Below, one piece after another: positions 49,456 through 61,317 of a DNA stretch of 64,000 nt (positions within the stretch are counted from its first letter, which is position 1; every line of letters begins with the position of its first letter). The stretch lies in the NCBI RefSeq assembly GCF_000003195.3, contig NC_012873.2, positions 3,433,894 through 3,497,893 of the forward strand, in the 5' to 3' direction. This stretch comes from Sorghum bicolor (Eukaryota > Streptophyta > Magnoliopsida > Poales > Poaceae). Position numbers and translations under genes: made by a program. The notes beneath the pieces are model-generated. The model was not told the DNA's origin and did not search any database. It saw only the letters and a program-made list of their open reading frames with translations.

Positions 49456-49607
49456 CCAAATGGTTTTTATCTTGCATCAACAACGAATTTTTTCTATAAA
49501 TATATTTCTAGGGAACATTTTGTACCAGCAAATTTCTTAACCTGTCTCATTGCCTGTGTAATTGTAACCCTGTAACATTTAGCACTTCAGCAGAAGATAG
49601 AACCTTG

Positions 49608-50025
49608 GAATCAGCACATTCTATTTACCAGGATTGATTCAGATCATAATCCATTGCTGGTGGAGGCCTGTCCAGTCAGAAGTGTCAGGTCTCAAATATT
49701 TAGATTTGAGAAATCTTGGATTCAGCAAGAGGGTTCTCTTCAGTCTTCTTTCATGGAGTTCTGGAACGAAATCAAGGATATCTTGCTGGAAATGCTGCAA
49801 TTAAGAACTGGTCATTTGGACCTCTTTAGGCTTAATAACTATGGTATTCTGAACCTCATTCCCAAAGTCAAAGGGGCTAACAACATAAAACAATTTAGGC
49901 ATATTTGCCTTCTTAATGTAGTCTATAAGATTGTTACCAAAACCTTGACTTGGAGGCTTAATAAGGTAGCCGATAAGTATTACATTATGGAGAAGATGCT
50001 CAATTTATTGCAGTTACAGTGAGCA
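49608..50025 (+). mobile_element. Second LINE fragment, plus strand
   Basis: The plus strand encodes RIDSDHNPLLVE, followed by RSQIFRFEKSWIQQEG, NLIPKVKGANNIKQFR and ICLLNVVYKIVTK. These are the endonuclease end and the start of the reverse transcriptase of plant LINEs. It is opposite in orientation to the LINE at 47572-49455 and abuts the duplicated kinase flank. The frame breaks and the sequence stops at about 50025. Confidence 0.7.
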
Positions 50026-50722
50026 GGTATAGCACCGGTTATAGAACTGACGACACATGTAGGCCTAGAAATTTACATCCTTTCTCTCAAGGGCCCAAAA
50101 ACTTTGTTACATTTACCGAAAAGATGTGCAGTTAGTAGTTACAGTGAGCTGCAGGTACAACACCAGTTCTAGAATTTACTAGCACCAAACACACGCAAAG
50201 TGTAAAAATAAAATCACTACATTCTCTAGCATGAACAAATAAATGCAAGTCTGAAAAAATAAAAATTACTACCTACGTTCTTTCTAGCATGATCGAGCCC
50301 CCAAAAACTGTGCCTGCGGAGAATATGTGCAATTACCAATTAATAGTTACTGTTAGCAGACAAAGGTTAGCTGATCATCTTATAGTACAAAATATTAGGG
50401 AACTGACGGTCCCCAAGTTTTTTTTTATCGATTGGATAAACTGGAAATGGGTTCTGATGCCTGAATCCATGAACCCAAGAATGTGCGGCTCAAAAGAAAA
50501 GAAACAAAAAAACAACGAAAGCAAGAATGTGGCCAGGAAACGAAATGAAGTCAAAATAAATAAAAGACTAGAGTCAGATGAGAAGCTTTGAATCCAGTGC
50601 ATGCTGATCAACCCGGCCGCCATAGCAAGTAAATCCATGATTTGGCCTGGATTGTCCCCACTCAGAGAAGCGGCTTTGAACAAACAGCTGGATGGGACGA
50701 TGCTAGCGCTGTGCCCCATCAG
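50026..50722. other. Short direct repeats, then 3' flank of the TIFY gene
   Basis: The phrase AGTTACAGTGAGC.GGTA.A.CACC occurs at about 50022 and 50142, and CAAAAACT...ATGTGCA.TTA at about 50095 and 50302. No coding region is recognised. The part from about 50600 probably includes the 3' UTR of the gene ending at 50723. Confidence 0.4.
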
Positions 50723-51446
50723 CTAGATCCTCAGCTCAGTGCTCACGGTTGCCTGATCTTCTTCACCATGACTTGTTTTCATTCTCTTGGGATGATCTTG
50801 GGAGGCCCCTGGCCGCCGATCCATGCCGCCAAGCGAGGCGCTGGTTCTTGCCGAAACCGTGGCGTCGTCCATTATTTGTGCAGCAGGGAAGAACCATTCC
50901 TGATCTCTGTCGTCGTCTCTGCGAGGGTGATGATGATGCAGCATCGTCGTCGTCGTCGCTGCTGCACTACTGATCTCGGCCCTGCAACAAGCAAATCAAG
51001 GAGCGCAACAAGAACAAGGAACAACACTAGAGTCAGATAGATTCAGCACGTACGCTACAAAGCGCAGTCCGATCATCTCGTTCATCGGGATATATAGGTA
51101 GGCTCTGCCCAGTGCCCATACCATACCGCCCCTCTGATCGAGATTAGGAGTACGTTTGCGCTAGAGATGATCGAAGAGCGACACCACCCCCAAGCCATGC
51201 ATAGCTCTTGCGAATGAAGATATATATGATGATGTGCTTGCTTGCATTGTTGGGAGTACTTGTTGATAATAAAGGTATGATGGTATGGCATGGCATAGAT
51301 AGACGACGACTGAAAAAAATAATGGCATGAGTTTGCTCATGCCTTTGCTTCTTGCGTTTATCCAGGAAGCGGGCGAGCGATGCCGTCCTCTTAAGACCTA
51401 ATAAAGCAATATAATGCAAGCCACAACTAATTAAGATGCACATTAT

Positions 51447-51523
<77 letters not shown>

Positions 51524-51969
51524 TGCGATGCAATGCAATTTTCAGGATGGAGGAGGGAGGGAGTCCTTACTATCGTTGACATGATGATGAGCCAATCTCC
51601 AGTAATGCATTGTCATCAGCGCCGCATCATCATCACCTGTGGCTGTGGGTGTGGGTGCAGCAACTAGTTCTAACTGATGCGGCTCTGCCAGGATTCCTGC
51701 AGCACGAGCCTCCTTTGCTACCATAGCCAGGATCTTCTCGGCCTGCATGTATGGCATATATATACATCCCTGATTTGTTCAGTATTCTTGCATGCACTCG
51801 CAGCTTATATATCGGCACGGCACACAGTATATATATATGATGAGAGTAGGCGTGGATATTCTTACCTGTTCCAAGGTAACACCGCCGTATGCACGCACAG
51901 AGCCCGCGTAGATTATCGTCATTGGCGCGGTGGAATCGTCATGACTGCTCCGTGTCCGTGCTGCTGCCG

Positions 51970-52000
<31 letters not shown>

Positions 52001-52636
52001 CTCAAAGATGAGTCGTCCTGCGGCAACCGGCGGCGGCCTGCAGCTGGTGCTGCCAAGAAACAATCCGCCTACGGCGGGGCAAGGGCAGGGGCAGGGAGCA
52101 CGTTGCATCAGCGGCGGCGCACGCGTGGCCACGGCGTGCGCCCTGCCCTGCTGGCCGGCGGCGGCGGCCAGCAGCTGATCACTGGTAGGCGTCGGCGACG
52201 GAACCTGAAAGCAGACCCCCCTGAAAGAACCGAGCTGAGAGAGGCTCGTTACGATTTGTCAGATAAGCACGATGGGTGTCACTCAACTTCATTCCTGGAG
52301 GGAGGCCAGGGCCTGGAACACGTACAGACCTTCGGGGACGACGACGACGACGCCTGAGCTGGTGGCGCCCACGCGGGCTGCTGCAATATCGGCGGCATGC
52401 TCGCCGGAGGTGCAGGGACGCCGTCGTCCACGTCCACGGGCGGCCGGCGCCGCACCGTCGTCGTCAACGTCAAAGGGGTCGTCTCGGTGGCAGTTAGGGG
52501 CTCGTCGTCGTAGCTGCCCGTCTTCTCATACGGCCGCTGCTGCTGCGCCGATGAACCACCTCCGTACGTGGCCCATCGTCGGCGGCGGCGGCGGCAGCAA
52601 GCCAAGTCCCAGGAGGTCCAGCGACTCCAGCCCCAT
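50723..52636 (-). CDS. Divergent TIFY/JAZ-type jasmonate repressor
   Basis: Exons on the minus strand: about 52636-52330 (start uncertain), 52204-51866, 51742-51571, 51397-51343 and 50981-50723. Exon 2/3 encodes the TIFY (ZIM) domain, APMTIIYAGSVRAYGGVTLEQ joined to AEKILAMVAKEA; the core reads TIIYAG where TIFYGG-like is usual. Exon 4 encodes a Jas-like SLKRTASLARFLDKRKKQR. To keep frame into the last exon the following intron must begin AAAG/GCATGA, a GC donor. The last exon (AEISSAA..., stop at 50723) is His-, Asp- and Arg-rich and lacks the usual PY end of the Jas motif. By family knowledge JAZ proteins repress MYC factors and are degraded with COI1 upon JA-Ile. The frame that joins exon 2 (RRRRWATYGGGSS...) lacks an ATG. 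The ATGs at 52690 and 52636 are one base out of frame, so exon 1 has a shift near 52605, another start or another exon. Confidence 0.65.
51449..51520. repeat. (AT)n microsatellite in the TIFY gene intron
   Basis: About 36 uninterrupted AT units lie between exon 3 and the Jas exon, about 50 bp from each. Expansion could affect splicing of the short 55-nt Jas exon. Confidence 0.9.
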
Positions 52637-52699
52637 CGTCTCTCCTCCCTCTCTCGTCGTCTCGTCGTTCCCCGCCGCCCGGGGGAGCATCTTCGTGTT

Positions 52700-53678
52700 C
52701 GCTGCTTAATTTCGTGTTCGGTGCGCTGTGGCGGTGAAGAACCGAAGAATGCCCGGCGCCTGCTCGGCGGCGGCGATGGTGGTGGAGGTGGTGGTGGTGG
52801 TGTGGCTAGCTTGGCTGCCTGCGCTCGCGCGCGCAGCGGGTATTAGTACGTGCGGCTCGTGAACGTCGTCGTCCCACTTGGAGGAGTGCGACGCGATAGC
52901 TCCGTCCGACCCGCGCGGGCCGCGGATTGTTATTGCGAGGCTGCCCAGAGTCCGCGGGAAGGGAAGAAGGCCAAGATCGGATTGATGGAGAGTCTGGGAT
53001 TCGACCCGAAATATTTCGGCAAAATCCACCCATTCCAGTGAGTCGGCGTGAAACAAACAACATCATACCAGAAATTTTTCGGTGAAGTTCAAACTTGTAG
53101 TCAAAAAAAGTGATGTAGAGCTCAAACGAACCTACATGTTCTTCCTTCAGTATATACAAGTTCTTCCTTTAGTATAGAAAAATTGAGCTATAAATAATTC
53201 CTCTTGATCAAATTTTTGGCTAAAATTCAGCCAAATATTAGCTACATCTGAACAACGATCCAAAATTATAGAAATTTTTTAGATTCACCCATTTGAGTCA
53301 GATCTGATTTTTTTTTTATCATTTTAATTCTAGAACCCCACCGGTAGCGAACGCCCCTACAGTTACGTGCAAGGAATGTAGTAGTATCTTTTACTAGCAG
53401 TAGCAGCTTAGTCAAGGCCTCAAGGGTCTGACATTATGTATATGCTTGATCATTGCTTGTTTGCCAATTATTACCATAACAAGCAGATCACCTATAAATA
53501 ATTGAGAATTTTTTTAACATGCACGCCTTCCAAATGGTTTTAATCTTGCATCAACGATTTTTCTCTATAATATCTTTCTAGTACTAGGGAACATTCTGTA
53601 CCAGCAAATTCTAAACCTACTTATCTCATTGCCTCTGTAACCTGCTCAATATCTAGCACTTCAGCAAAAGATAAGAAT
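52700..53678. other. Promoter side of the TIFY gene and 3' flank of the receptor kinase
   Basis: 52700-52960 is GC-rich and includes GGTGGTGGTGGTGG; it probably contains the upstream leader and promoter of the minus-strand TIFY gene. 53360-53678 is the receptor kinase 3' flank that is duplicated at 47405-49607. No further gene is seen. Confidence 0.4.
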
Positions 53679-56600
53679 CTATCTCATTGCCGGCCCAGGA
53701 GAGGCCTCTGATATCTCCCCAACGCTTCCTTCTACCTCAAACGCGTTCCTCTCGCCGGCATAGCTCAGACCATCACCACATTTGTCATGGTAGGTCGTTC
53801 CCTGGAGATCGTGGCGGCGGGCCTCAAGCTCCATACTCTCCTTGATCTGTGCCACCACATCTGTCATCGTAGGTCGTTCCCTGGAGACTTCTTGCTTGCA
53901 GTGCAGCGCCAGGTCGGCCACTTTCCAGACGGAGTTGATGTCGTAGTCGCACCCCATGCTTGAATCTATGATGCTATCGATGCTGCCTTGGTCGAGGTAT
54001 TGCTGCACCCACTCGCCAATGTGGATGCTCACGCTGTCGTTTATGGGGACAATCGGGGAATGGCCTGTCATGAGCTCCAGGAGAACGACACCAAAGCTGA
54101 AAACGTCACTCTTCTCGCTGATCCGGTAACTGCGGTAATACCTGTGTGCAAAGGTAGAGTACACTAGTACTTGGTAGACTGGTAGATAGGTTATGATAAC
54201 TCATTTCCATAACAGAATGCTACTCTAGGTAGTGCTGATGAAAAGGGACATTTTGCTTGAAACTGGAAGTGGATTGTGATATACTAGGAGAGAAGCTGTT
54301 CGGGACTTACTCAGGATCTAAGTAGCCCATTGTACCAGCTGGTTCAGTGGTGATATGTGTTTCTGAGTCACTGAAAGCCTTGGTCAGACCAAAATCAGCA
54401 ATCTTAGCCCCAAGGTCGGTGGTCAAGAGGATGTTCCTACTCTTCACATCTCTGTGAATCAGTGCTGGTTTACATGCAACATGCAGGTACTCCAGACCTG
54501 CGATAAAGTGAAAGTTTTTTATATATTTTGCATTAGTGTACATATATAACGGTAATCTCAGAAATGAGACAGTTCATTCATACCTTGAGCAGCATCAAGG
54601 GCGATTTGAAGGCGTTGCTCCCAAGTGAGTGGTTTGTGAGTAGAAGTGTCTAGACACATCAACCGAAATTGAACACCGAATGGGAAAAAAAAAGAAATCA
54701 TACACGGTCAGTATAAATTCAAAGCACATGTTGGAGAAATTCATGTACTTCATACACTCTAAAATCAATGTGCATCTATCTATGCAGTGAGTAACCATAA
54801 TCACAGCTATTGTAGGATCTGCAAATTGCTCCTTTGAGAAATGTAGCATTCCTCTGTAATTTGAATGCCAAGATATAGCACAGTTGATTTCTAATTTAGG
54901 ACACCTAAAACCAGGATTATCTTATGTTAGCATTCTATATTTGAGTAGCCAGGATGAACAACCTCTCAGATGATCCTGCAGGTTCCCTTCACGCATGTAC
55001 TCGTAGACAAGGGCAAAATGATTTTTGTCCTTACAATAACCAATCAATGATACCAAGTTCTTGTGGTGTATCCTTGTCAAATGTTGAGCCTGCAGTGTAG
55101 TTCAGAGAATTGTTGTTCAGGAAGGAAAAAGAACATATTAAGAATGATTACTAATTGTAATTCCATCTACAAAAACATAAAATACTTCAATCTACTGTTC
55201 ATCAGAATGATGAAACGGATGGTTACACAAAGGGGGCGAAAAGGCCAATACAAGGAAACTTTACTGCATTATGTCATTATCATATCTCATAGGAGGGAGC
55301 ATGAGTGGAAACGTGGCACATCTACTTCTTTTAAGTTCATTCCCATTTACCTCAGCCAGAAACTCTTTGCCCCCTTGTGAAGATGACTCTGACCGTATTT
55401 TTACAGCGACTGGGTTTCCATTCTCCAAGTAACCAAGGAAGACAGCTCCAAACCCACCTTTGCCAATCTCTAGGCTAAAGTTATTTGTAATATGCTTCAG
55501 TTCTCTGTAAGAGAATTCTCGGTTCTCAAGTAATGCTGTTTCATCTTTAGGATCAGCAGCCCTTCTCCTAGCTGCATCATATGAAAAAGGGTATTAAAAG
55601 ACAAGAAATACAACAGTGTGTGGCGCCAAAAAAATGATTTTCTCCATGTGGTATTACCTTTTTCCTTGAGTGTTTGGAGCAGCAGAACAGTGAAGATAAC
55701 AAATAAGGCAATGGCAGCAACTATTGGAATGATTATTACAGAGAGAAGTGCCCCATTCATTTTCTTTGGACCTGATCCATAGTTAGTGCCGTTCCCAAAT
55801 AAATTTGAATTGTTACCAAGCCTGGAAGCGTAAAAAATGCACGGAATGATTCACATTAAGGATATGCTTCCAAGATAACCCCAATAAAGGGGGGTGTTCT
55901 ATATCTTTAGTCCTCATTCAGATCTAAAAATTGACAAGGAAAAGATAGAAGCACTGTCACTGTTCTCAGAAATGCTTTTTACCCAAAACAATGTTACATT
56001 AAAGAACTAAAATTCTTAATGCCTTCTATTATGAATGAAATTCCAAACACAAATGCAGTATTTTGTTTATTACCGACATTATGATATTGTCCTAATGATA
56101 CTGACAACTATTAATAAATTAGTACCTAGTAATGGGATAAGTGCTGCTTCTGTATTAAATGGACTCACAAGGTACTTGGGAACAAGAAAAGTCCAAATAA
56201 AAGGATATATTTCAAACAGATGCTACGACACTAGATCAACATTTGAAATAGTATAACTGCATCCTCCAAGTACGTTTTATAAATTCTTTGAATAAAACAA
56301 TTTGATTTGAAACAGGGTTGCTCTATAGTTTGGTAACATACCAGTATAAAACATACCTTAGTGATAGAGTCCCATTGTGGGATTTTTGAAGAAGAATGTA
56401 AGGAATTGGTCCACGAAGATCATTGCTGGAGAGATCCCTATAAAGAAAATTGATGGCATATGAAAAGTTTGTTCTATGAAGATTCCAAAACTCGAGCAGA
56501 TATTAGTAAGACTTACAGAAACACTAGAAATGGAAGCTGCCCAAGATAATTTGGAATGGAGCCAGACAAGTTATTGTGTGACAAATCCCTGGGATAGGTA

Positions 56601-59460
56601 ACAGTTCTTGTAAGAAATAGCTTTAAGGTATGGTGGAATAAAATGTTTCAGTGGTACTATTTATCAGCTTAGTTTCATGTCTGAATTCAGGAAAAGACTA
56701 GTAATAATTGCAAACAGGCTTTGCATCCTCTCCGGAAACATATATTTCACATCATGAGTTTTCTTTCAAAATGTAATTTTTTAGAGGGCGGTGGAGACAT
56801 AAGAAAAAAGAACACAAGGAGACATATATGAAAGAGAACATATATTTCACATGAAGTTCAATAAATGTACTGCAAGGTGCGTGTTATTTAGTTATACTAT
56901 AGTAAACAGTGCAGAAATCACTAGACATACAAGAAGAGAAAATAGATAAACATACAAGTAAACAAGCAGAGGGGAGGAAATGAACCAGATAGAGTTAATT
57001 TGGAACTTGCTAGTCTAGTAGTACCAAAAGAAACATGCCAGAGCAAGTCAAAAGTAAGATATTGTGGAAAAAATCCTACAGGTACTGGAGTGCTTTCAGA
57101 TCTCCAAAATAGGTAGTGATGGGACCGGCCAAACCACTTGAAGACAAGTTTCTGCCAAAAAAAAAGAAAAAAAAGGAATGCAGAACAGTTAGTTTCTGCT
57201 CTTGCTATGTCCAGCTTGAGAGTTTAAATTGAAACTTACAATGCTATAACGAATCATTTTTTATTTCTTTATTTCAGATATGTCTGAAACATACAATGCT
57301 GTTATTCTTGGAATACCAGTTGAAGGATCAGTACAGTCCAATCCTTCCCATGCAAAAGCTTTTGGAGCACATGGGTCACCCATCCAGTTTTTGCTCACAC
57401 CAAAAGCTTCCTGGATTGCAATCATGGCTCTAGCTGGTATGGCAAAAAACAAGAAAAGTAGGTATATGGATACACAAGCTGTTACCAAGATAGAAATACA
57501 TCTAAAATATGATATAACACAAATGCAATGATTTGTGTGTGTTGTAAGTTGTAACTCTCTTCCTCTATTAATGCAATGATACGTAGGCTCTGTTTTTTGA
57601 AAACAATGATACGTAGGCTCTCCTATGTGTTCGAGAAAACAAATGCAGCAAAATTAGTTTTACTACTTTTCCCTTTAAAAAAGGAAGTGGTACTACTTTT
57701 CATGCTTTACAAATTGTAAGAAAACCTAACATCGATACAGCTATAATTATAGAAAACTTACAAAATGCATTAATGTACATTTTAAACTCATACCATCTCC
57801 AGGGTCGGTTGCAATTTCATCTATCGGTTTCACCAAATACATCTCCATGGCATTGAGAATTGGTGGGAGTGTTGCGTTTTTCGTAGCAACAAGTGAGATG
57901 TTATTCTGCGCTTGCCCCTGAACCGTACCTGAAAATGAATCAGCAAATAGGTATGGTGGAGTGTAAGGTTTTTTGTTCCATGTGCTGTTATTGACAATGA
58001 TATCAAACTGTCGCAGTTCATCGCTTGCTACACGCTGCAACTCAGCAAAGTAGAAAACAAAGAAGTATCTGGAGCTGATATTCACAGACTGATCAGATGG
58101 ACCCCATGAGAAATTAATTATTGAACTATTGGAAGGTGTTGCAGCATTTTGCATGACGGCAGATGGCACATCATAGGGATCAGTAAGGTAATTCCGAACA
58201 ACAGATGTAGCAGATGCCTCGTTCCAGGTTGGGATGGCACCATATGTCAACCAGATACGATCATGGGGATCCAATGGGTACCTGTTTGGGCCAAAGAAAT
58301 ATGCTTGTTTAGTACAGTTCATTCAGTTAACAATAAAAGGTATTAAAGATGGTGCAAAATTAGTCATCTTAAAGTATCATTCTTCTGAGACAATCCATGC
58401 AAAAGTGGCTAAAAGGAGCAGACACAATCATTAATAAAGAATTATTTTCTTTTTCAGATTTGTGTCATCAAATTCCTACTTTACCAACCAATGGATGATT
58501 AGACTGACTTGGCCAGTTACATTTGATGCATGCAGAACTAAATCAAACTCACCGAACTACAGACTTGTCTGTGGGCCCCATGTTAAACCGATTGGCATTG
58601 ATCAGCACCAGGGATTGACTAGCATTTGCCTCTGGGTAAAGAGTACTCTTCAGTGGCCTCAAATCCAGCCCAGAGATAAACGGAGTTCCTGTCCCTTTGT
58701 TCACTAAACAAACTTGCAGGTAATCAGCAGGAGCCACAACTATGATGTCCATCCAATTAATTGAACCTGCATCCCTGAACTTAACTTCATTCCAATAAGT
58801 TGCCCCCATGTATAGATCAAAAACAGGAAGCTTGTTCAGGCCATCATAGTTTGCATAATAGAAGGCTGCACGAACAAAATACTTGTTTCCGGCAACCAAG
58901 GATCTCAAGGTATAGCAATTCCGCGTGCCATCTAGAAAGAAGCGGACATTATAATAGCGCTGTGCTAGTGATGGGCTGATGTAATCTGAGGAGATGTTGC
59001 TGTTTTCTCCCGAGCTGATGAAACCATGGTCAGAGACATATATTATGGTTGAAGTGAGATCTTGGTACGAAGAGTTTTCCGGGATGCCACAATCAATGCT
59101 TATGAAACCTGAAAGAGAAATATAAGTCAGAAGACTATGGCAAATAAATAATCATGAGGAACTAGTTGGCTTCAGAAGCTTGCTTGTACACATTGATCTA
59201 AGAATATGGTTTTGAGAAATGGTTCTACTTTCCTCTTTTATACAAATGGATTTCTATCGAGAATTCCAATTATCAACCATGCACGCATACATATACCATT
59301 GGAATGCACACATGAGCAGTTGAGTTGAGCTCTACATGCATTTTTTCTATTTATCATCTGAACTTAAGGTGAAGAATCAGGGCAACATACCTCGGCTATC
59401 TGGCTGGCCACTGGTATACTGCAAAATGGAGAATAAGAGAACAGCAACACTCAGCTTCAT
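53679..59460 (-). CDS. Malectin-like/LRR receptor kinase (LRR-I subfamily, SIRK/FRK1-like)
   Basis: Thirteen exons join in frame on the minus strand: 59391-59460, 58553-59108, 57794-58281, 57295-57433, 57080-57151, 56517-56588, 56357-56437, 55658-55821, 55351-55571, 54963-55089, 54584-54649, 54311-54497 and 53679-54141, giving 901 residues. A signal peptide (1-about 19) precedes a malectin-like ectodomain (about 25-375) starting [14 protein letters not shown]. The [18 protein letters not shown] motif follows, then about three LRRs on 72-nt exons (to about 490) and a transmembrane helix at about 515-540. The kinase has GKGGFG at 584-589, the VAVK lysine at 605, HRD at 700-702 and DFG at 720-722. 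It is therefore an RD kinase expected to be active. By family these are plasma-membrane receptors, often defence- or senescence-induced. A TATA box and a W-box core upstream agree with that. No frameshifts are seen. Confidence 0.93.
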
Positions 59461-59525
59461 GCTTCTTGTCCAACCTTGTGAGCACAGAACATAAAGAGAG
59501 ACCTTCTGAGAGAGACAGACAGCGA

Positions 59526-59533
59526 TTATATAT
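59526..59533 (-). promoter_or_regulatory. TATA box of the receptor kinase, with a nearby W-box core
   Basis: ATATATAA on the minus strand is about 66 bp upstream of the start codon at 59460. A TTGACT element (minus strand, 59619-59624) lies about 90 bp further upstream. It is the core bound by WRKY factors, typical of pathogen-induced kinases. A single copy is weak evidence. Confidence 0.4.
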
Positions 59534-59633
59534 GCCGATCCATGGGACTAAGCCACTGACAGGTTCCTATGCATGCATACCTTACTAGGTTGTCCTTAGC
59601 CGCAAACGTAGACGCAAAAGTCAACGTCCAAGG

Positions 59634-60360
59634 AACTAAGTCAGGTATTTTCCAATTAAAAAAAGATCTTGTCATGCTACATGATTATGCCCCAGCAACA
59701 GTGAGGAGACAAGTACTACATAATTGTTACAACACTTACAATTGCTCTCTCTCTCTCTCTTGTGGCAATGGTCAAAATTTGTCTCTCATGATCACCAGCA
59801 AAGAATAATGCACCTAAAGCTGGCGCAGCTCACATTGTGGACCCTGAGCTTGGGTCAGGCATTTCAGAATAAGCATTAACCCAGTGTTTCTCAGGAATGG
59901 AACAAGACCTGGAGTAAAGAGAATTAATCCACTTTCAACTCAAGAAAATTTGGTGCAGAGGGCAGCTAGTGGTGTAGGTTCAGTGTGCCTCTTAATAATC
60001 AGTGTTTGTAATCTTGTGGAGCTGCCGTGAATAGTCACTATCCTTCAACAGCCTATTGACCTGACACAAATCTTGCGCATGCGCATACACAGATAAAATA
60101 AAACCAAGGAAAAGCAGTATGTTATCTCTGACTTGACTATTAAGCAACAATTTCATCGTTTATCACGATACTAAGCCCCGAATCTTCTACGCACTAGATG
60201 CTTTACCAACTACTTGGACAGCGAAAGAAATGGAGACCCTGACTGACAATGACATGGAGCCTACCAGTTGTGTACTGCAGGAGAAAACCTTTCCGTAATG
60301 CGGGGCAGCTTGGCGCCTGACGAAGACGAAGGTAGTGCGCGACCTGGGAGACCCTGATGT
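59634..60360. other. Intergenic DNA upstream of the receptor kinase
   Basis: There is a short CT microsatellite at about 59744-59761. No reading frame of recognisable family and no element ends were found. Confidence 0.4.
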
Positions 60361-60970
60361 CGGCACGCCACGCGCTATCCGATTCTCCCCGACGACGTCA
60401 CGCCAACGCTGAGGCCTGAGGCGAGGCCGGCCGCCACACGCACAGCCAGTGGCCGGCAGCAACCGAACGGGGCAGCTTTCCTCTCCTTGACCTCAGTCGG
60501 TCCTGGTCCCTCACTCCTCAGTGCGCATGTCGGCGCGGAGCCCACGAATGAGCCGCCGCGCAAGGCACACGCTGGCCCAGCGGCCCCGGCACGCGCGTAG
60601 GGGGGCGTAGGCGGCCGAGGAAGTCGCCTCACCGAGCGCCCCCGACGCGCGCGGCGTCAAGCTGGCGAACGTCGACCCGCATCGCCTCCGGTGAGAAGGT
60701 GCCGGTGGCGCACCTAGCCCGATCCCCACGGGGCTCACAGAGACGCGTTCCATCATCGAGCACCTCAGGCGCGCGCCGCAGCCGAAGGCCAGGCAAAGCG
60801 GCGACGGCGGTGGTGCGGGCATTCCGTCGAACTCCTGCAGAGCGCAACGGTTACGCGGCACACACCATGGCCTCGAGCCCTCCACCCTCTTAGTGGGCCG
60901 GCCCAGGAATATTGGGCCGTTGCCCCGACACGCGGGCTTCCATGGGGCCGGCCTATAGCCTAGAGCTTGG
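60361..60970 (-). other. GC-rich island with unassigned frames and site II motifs
   Basis: The base composition changes sharply to GC-rich. Overlapping frames exist on both strands, the longest on the minus strand from about 61032 to 60511, but none resembles a known family. Near 60894-60960 there are several TGGGCC/GGCCCA words (TGGGCCGGCCCA, TTGGGCCG, GGGGCCGGCC). These are the site II type found in plant promoters of housekeeping genes. It could be a promoter plus first exon, a decayed gene, or captured sequence in an unrecognised element. Confidence 0.3.
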
Positions 60971-61317
60971 CCTGCTGGTTCTTTTCTTGATGACGCCTCC
61001 TTTATTACTGTAGCATTTAATTCAGTCACCAAAAAAAAAAACTTTGTTCAAACAAATATAGACCGAGTTCATTTTTGAAATTGATATATGGTCCACTTGA
61101 AAATTATATTCCTTCTTTTCGATTCCTTTGTTATGTGCAAAAACATGAAACAATTACGGTAGTCTCTAGTAGGAATTAACAAAAAGAATCATCATGTATA
61201 CACACACATCCATCCTAAAATCAATATCACATCTCCCTGTACTCTTTTTAAATGAAATGAAATGTTTATTTCCCACCATTTGTCATTGAAATCTTTCAAG
61301 GAAAACGACGTCTTCTA

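Larger units (their letters stand above)
47405..49607. repeat. Duplicated 3' flank of the receptor kinase gene, split by a LINE
   Basis: The outer pieces 47405-47571 and 49456-49607 match, in order and orientation, 53360-53675, the DNA immediately past the stop codon of the receptor kinase gene. Shared phrases include ACGTGCAAGGAATGTAGTAG, ACCATAACAAGCAGATCACC and GTACCAGCAAATT. The copy contains no kinase coding sequence. It ends within about ten bases of the position of the stop codon. Confidence 0.8.
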
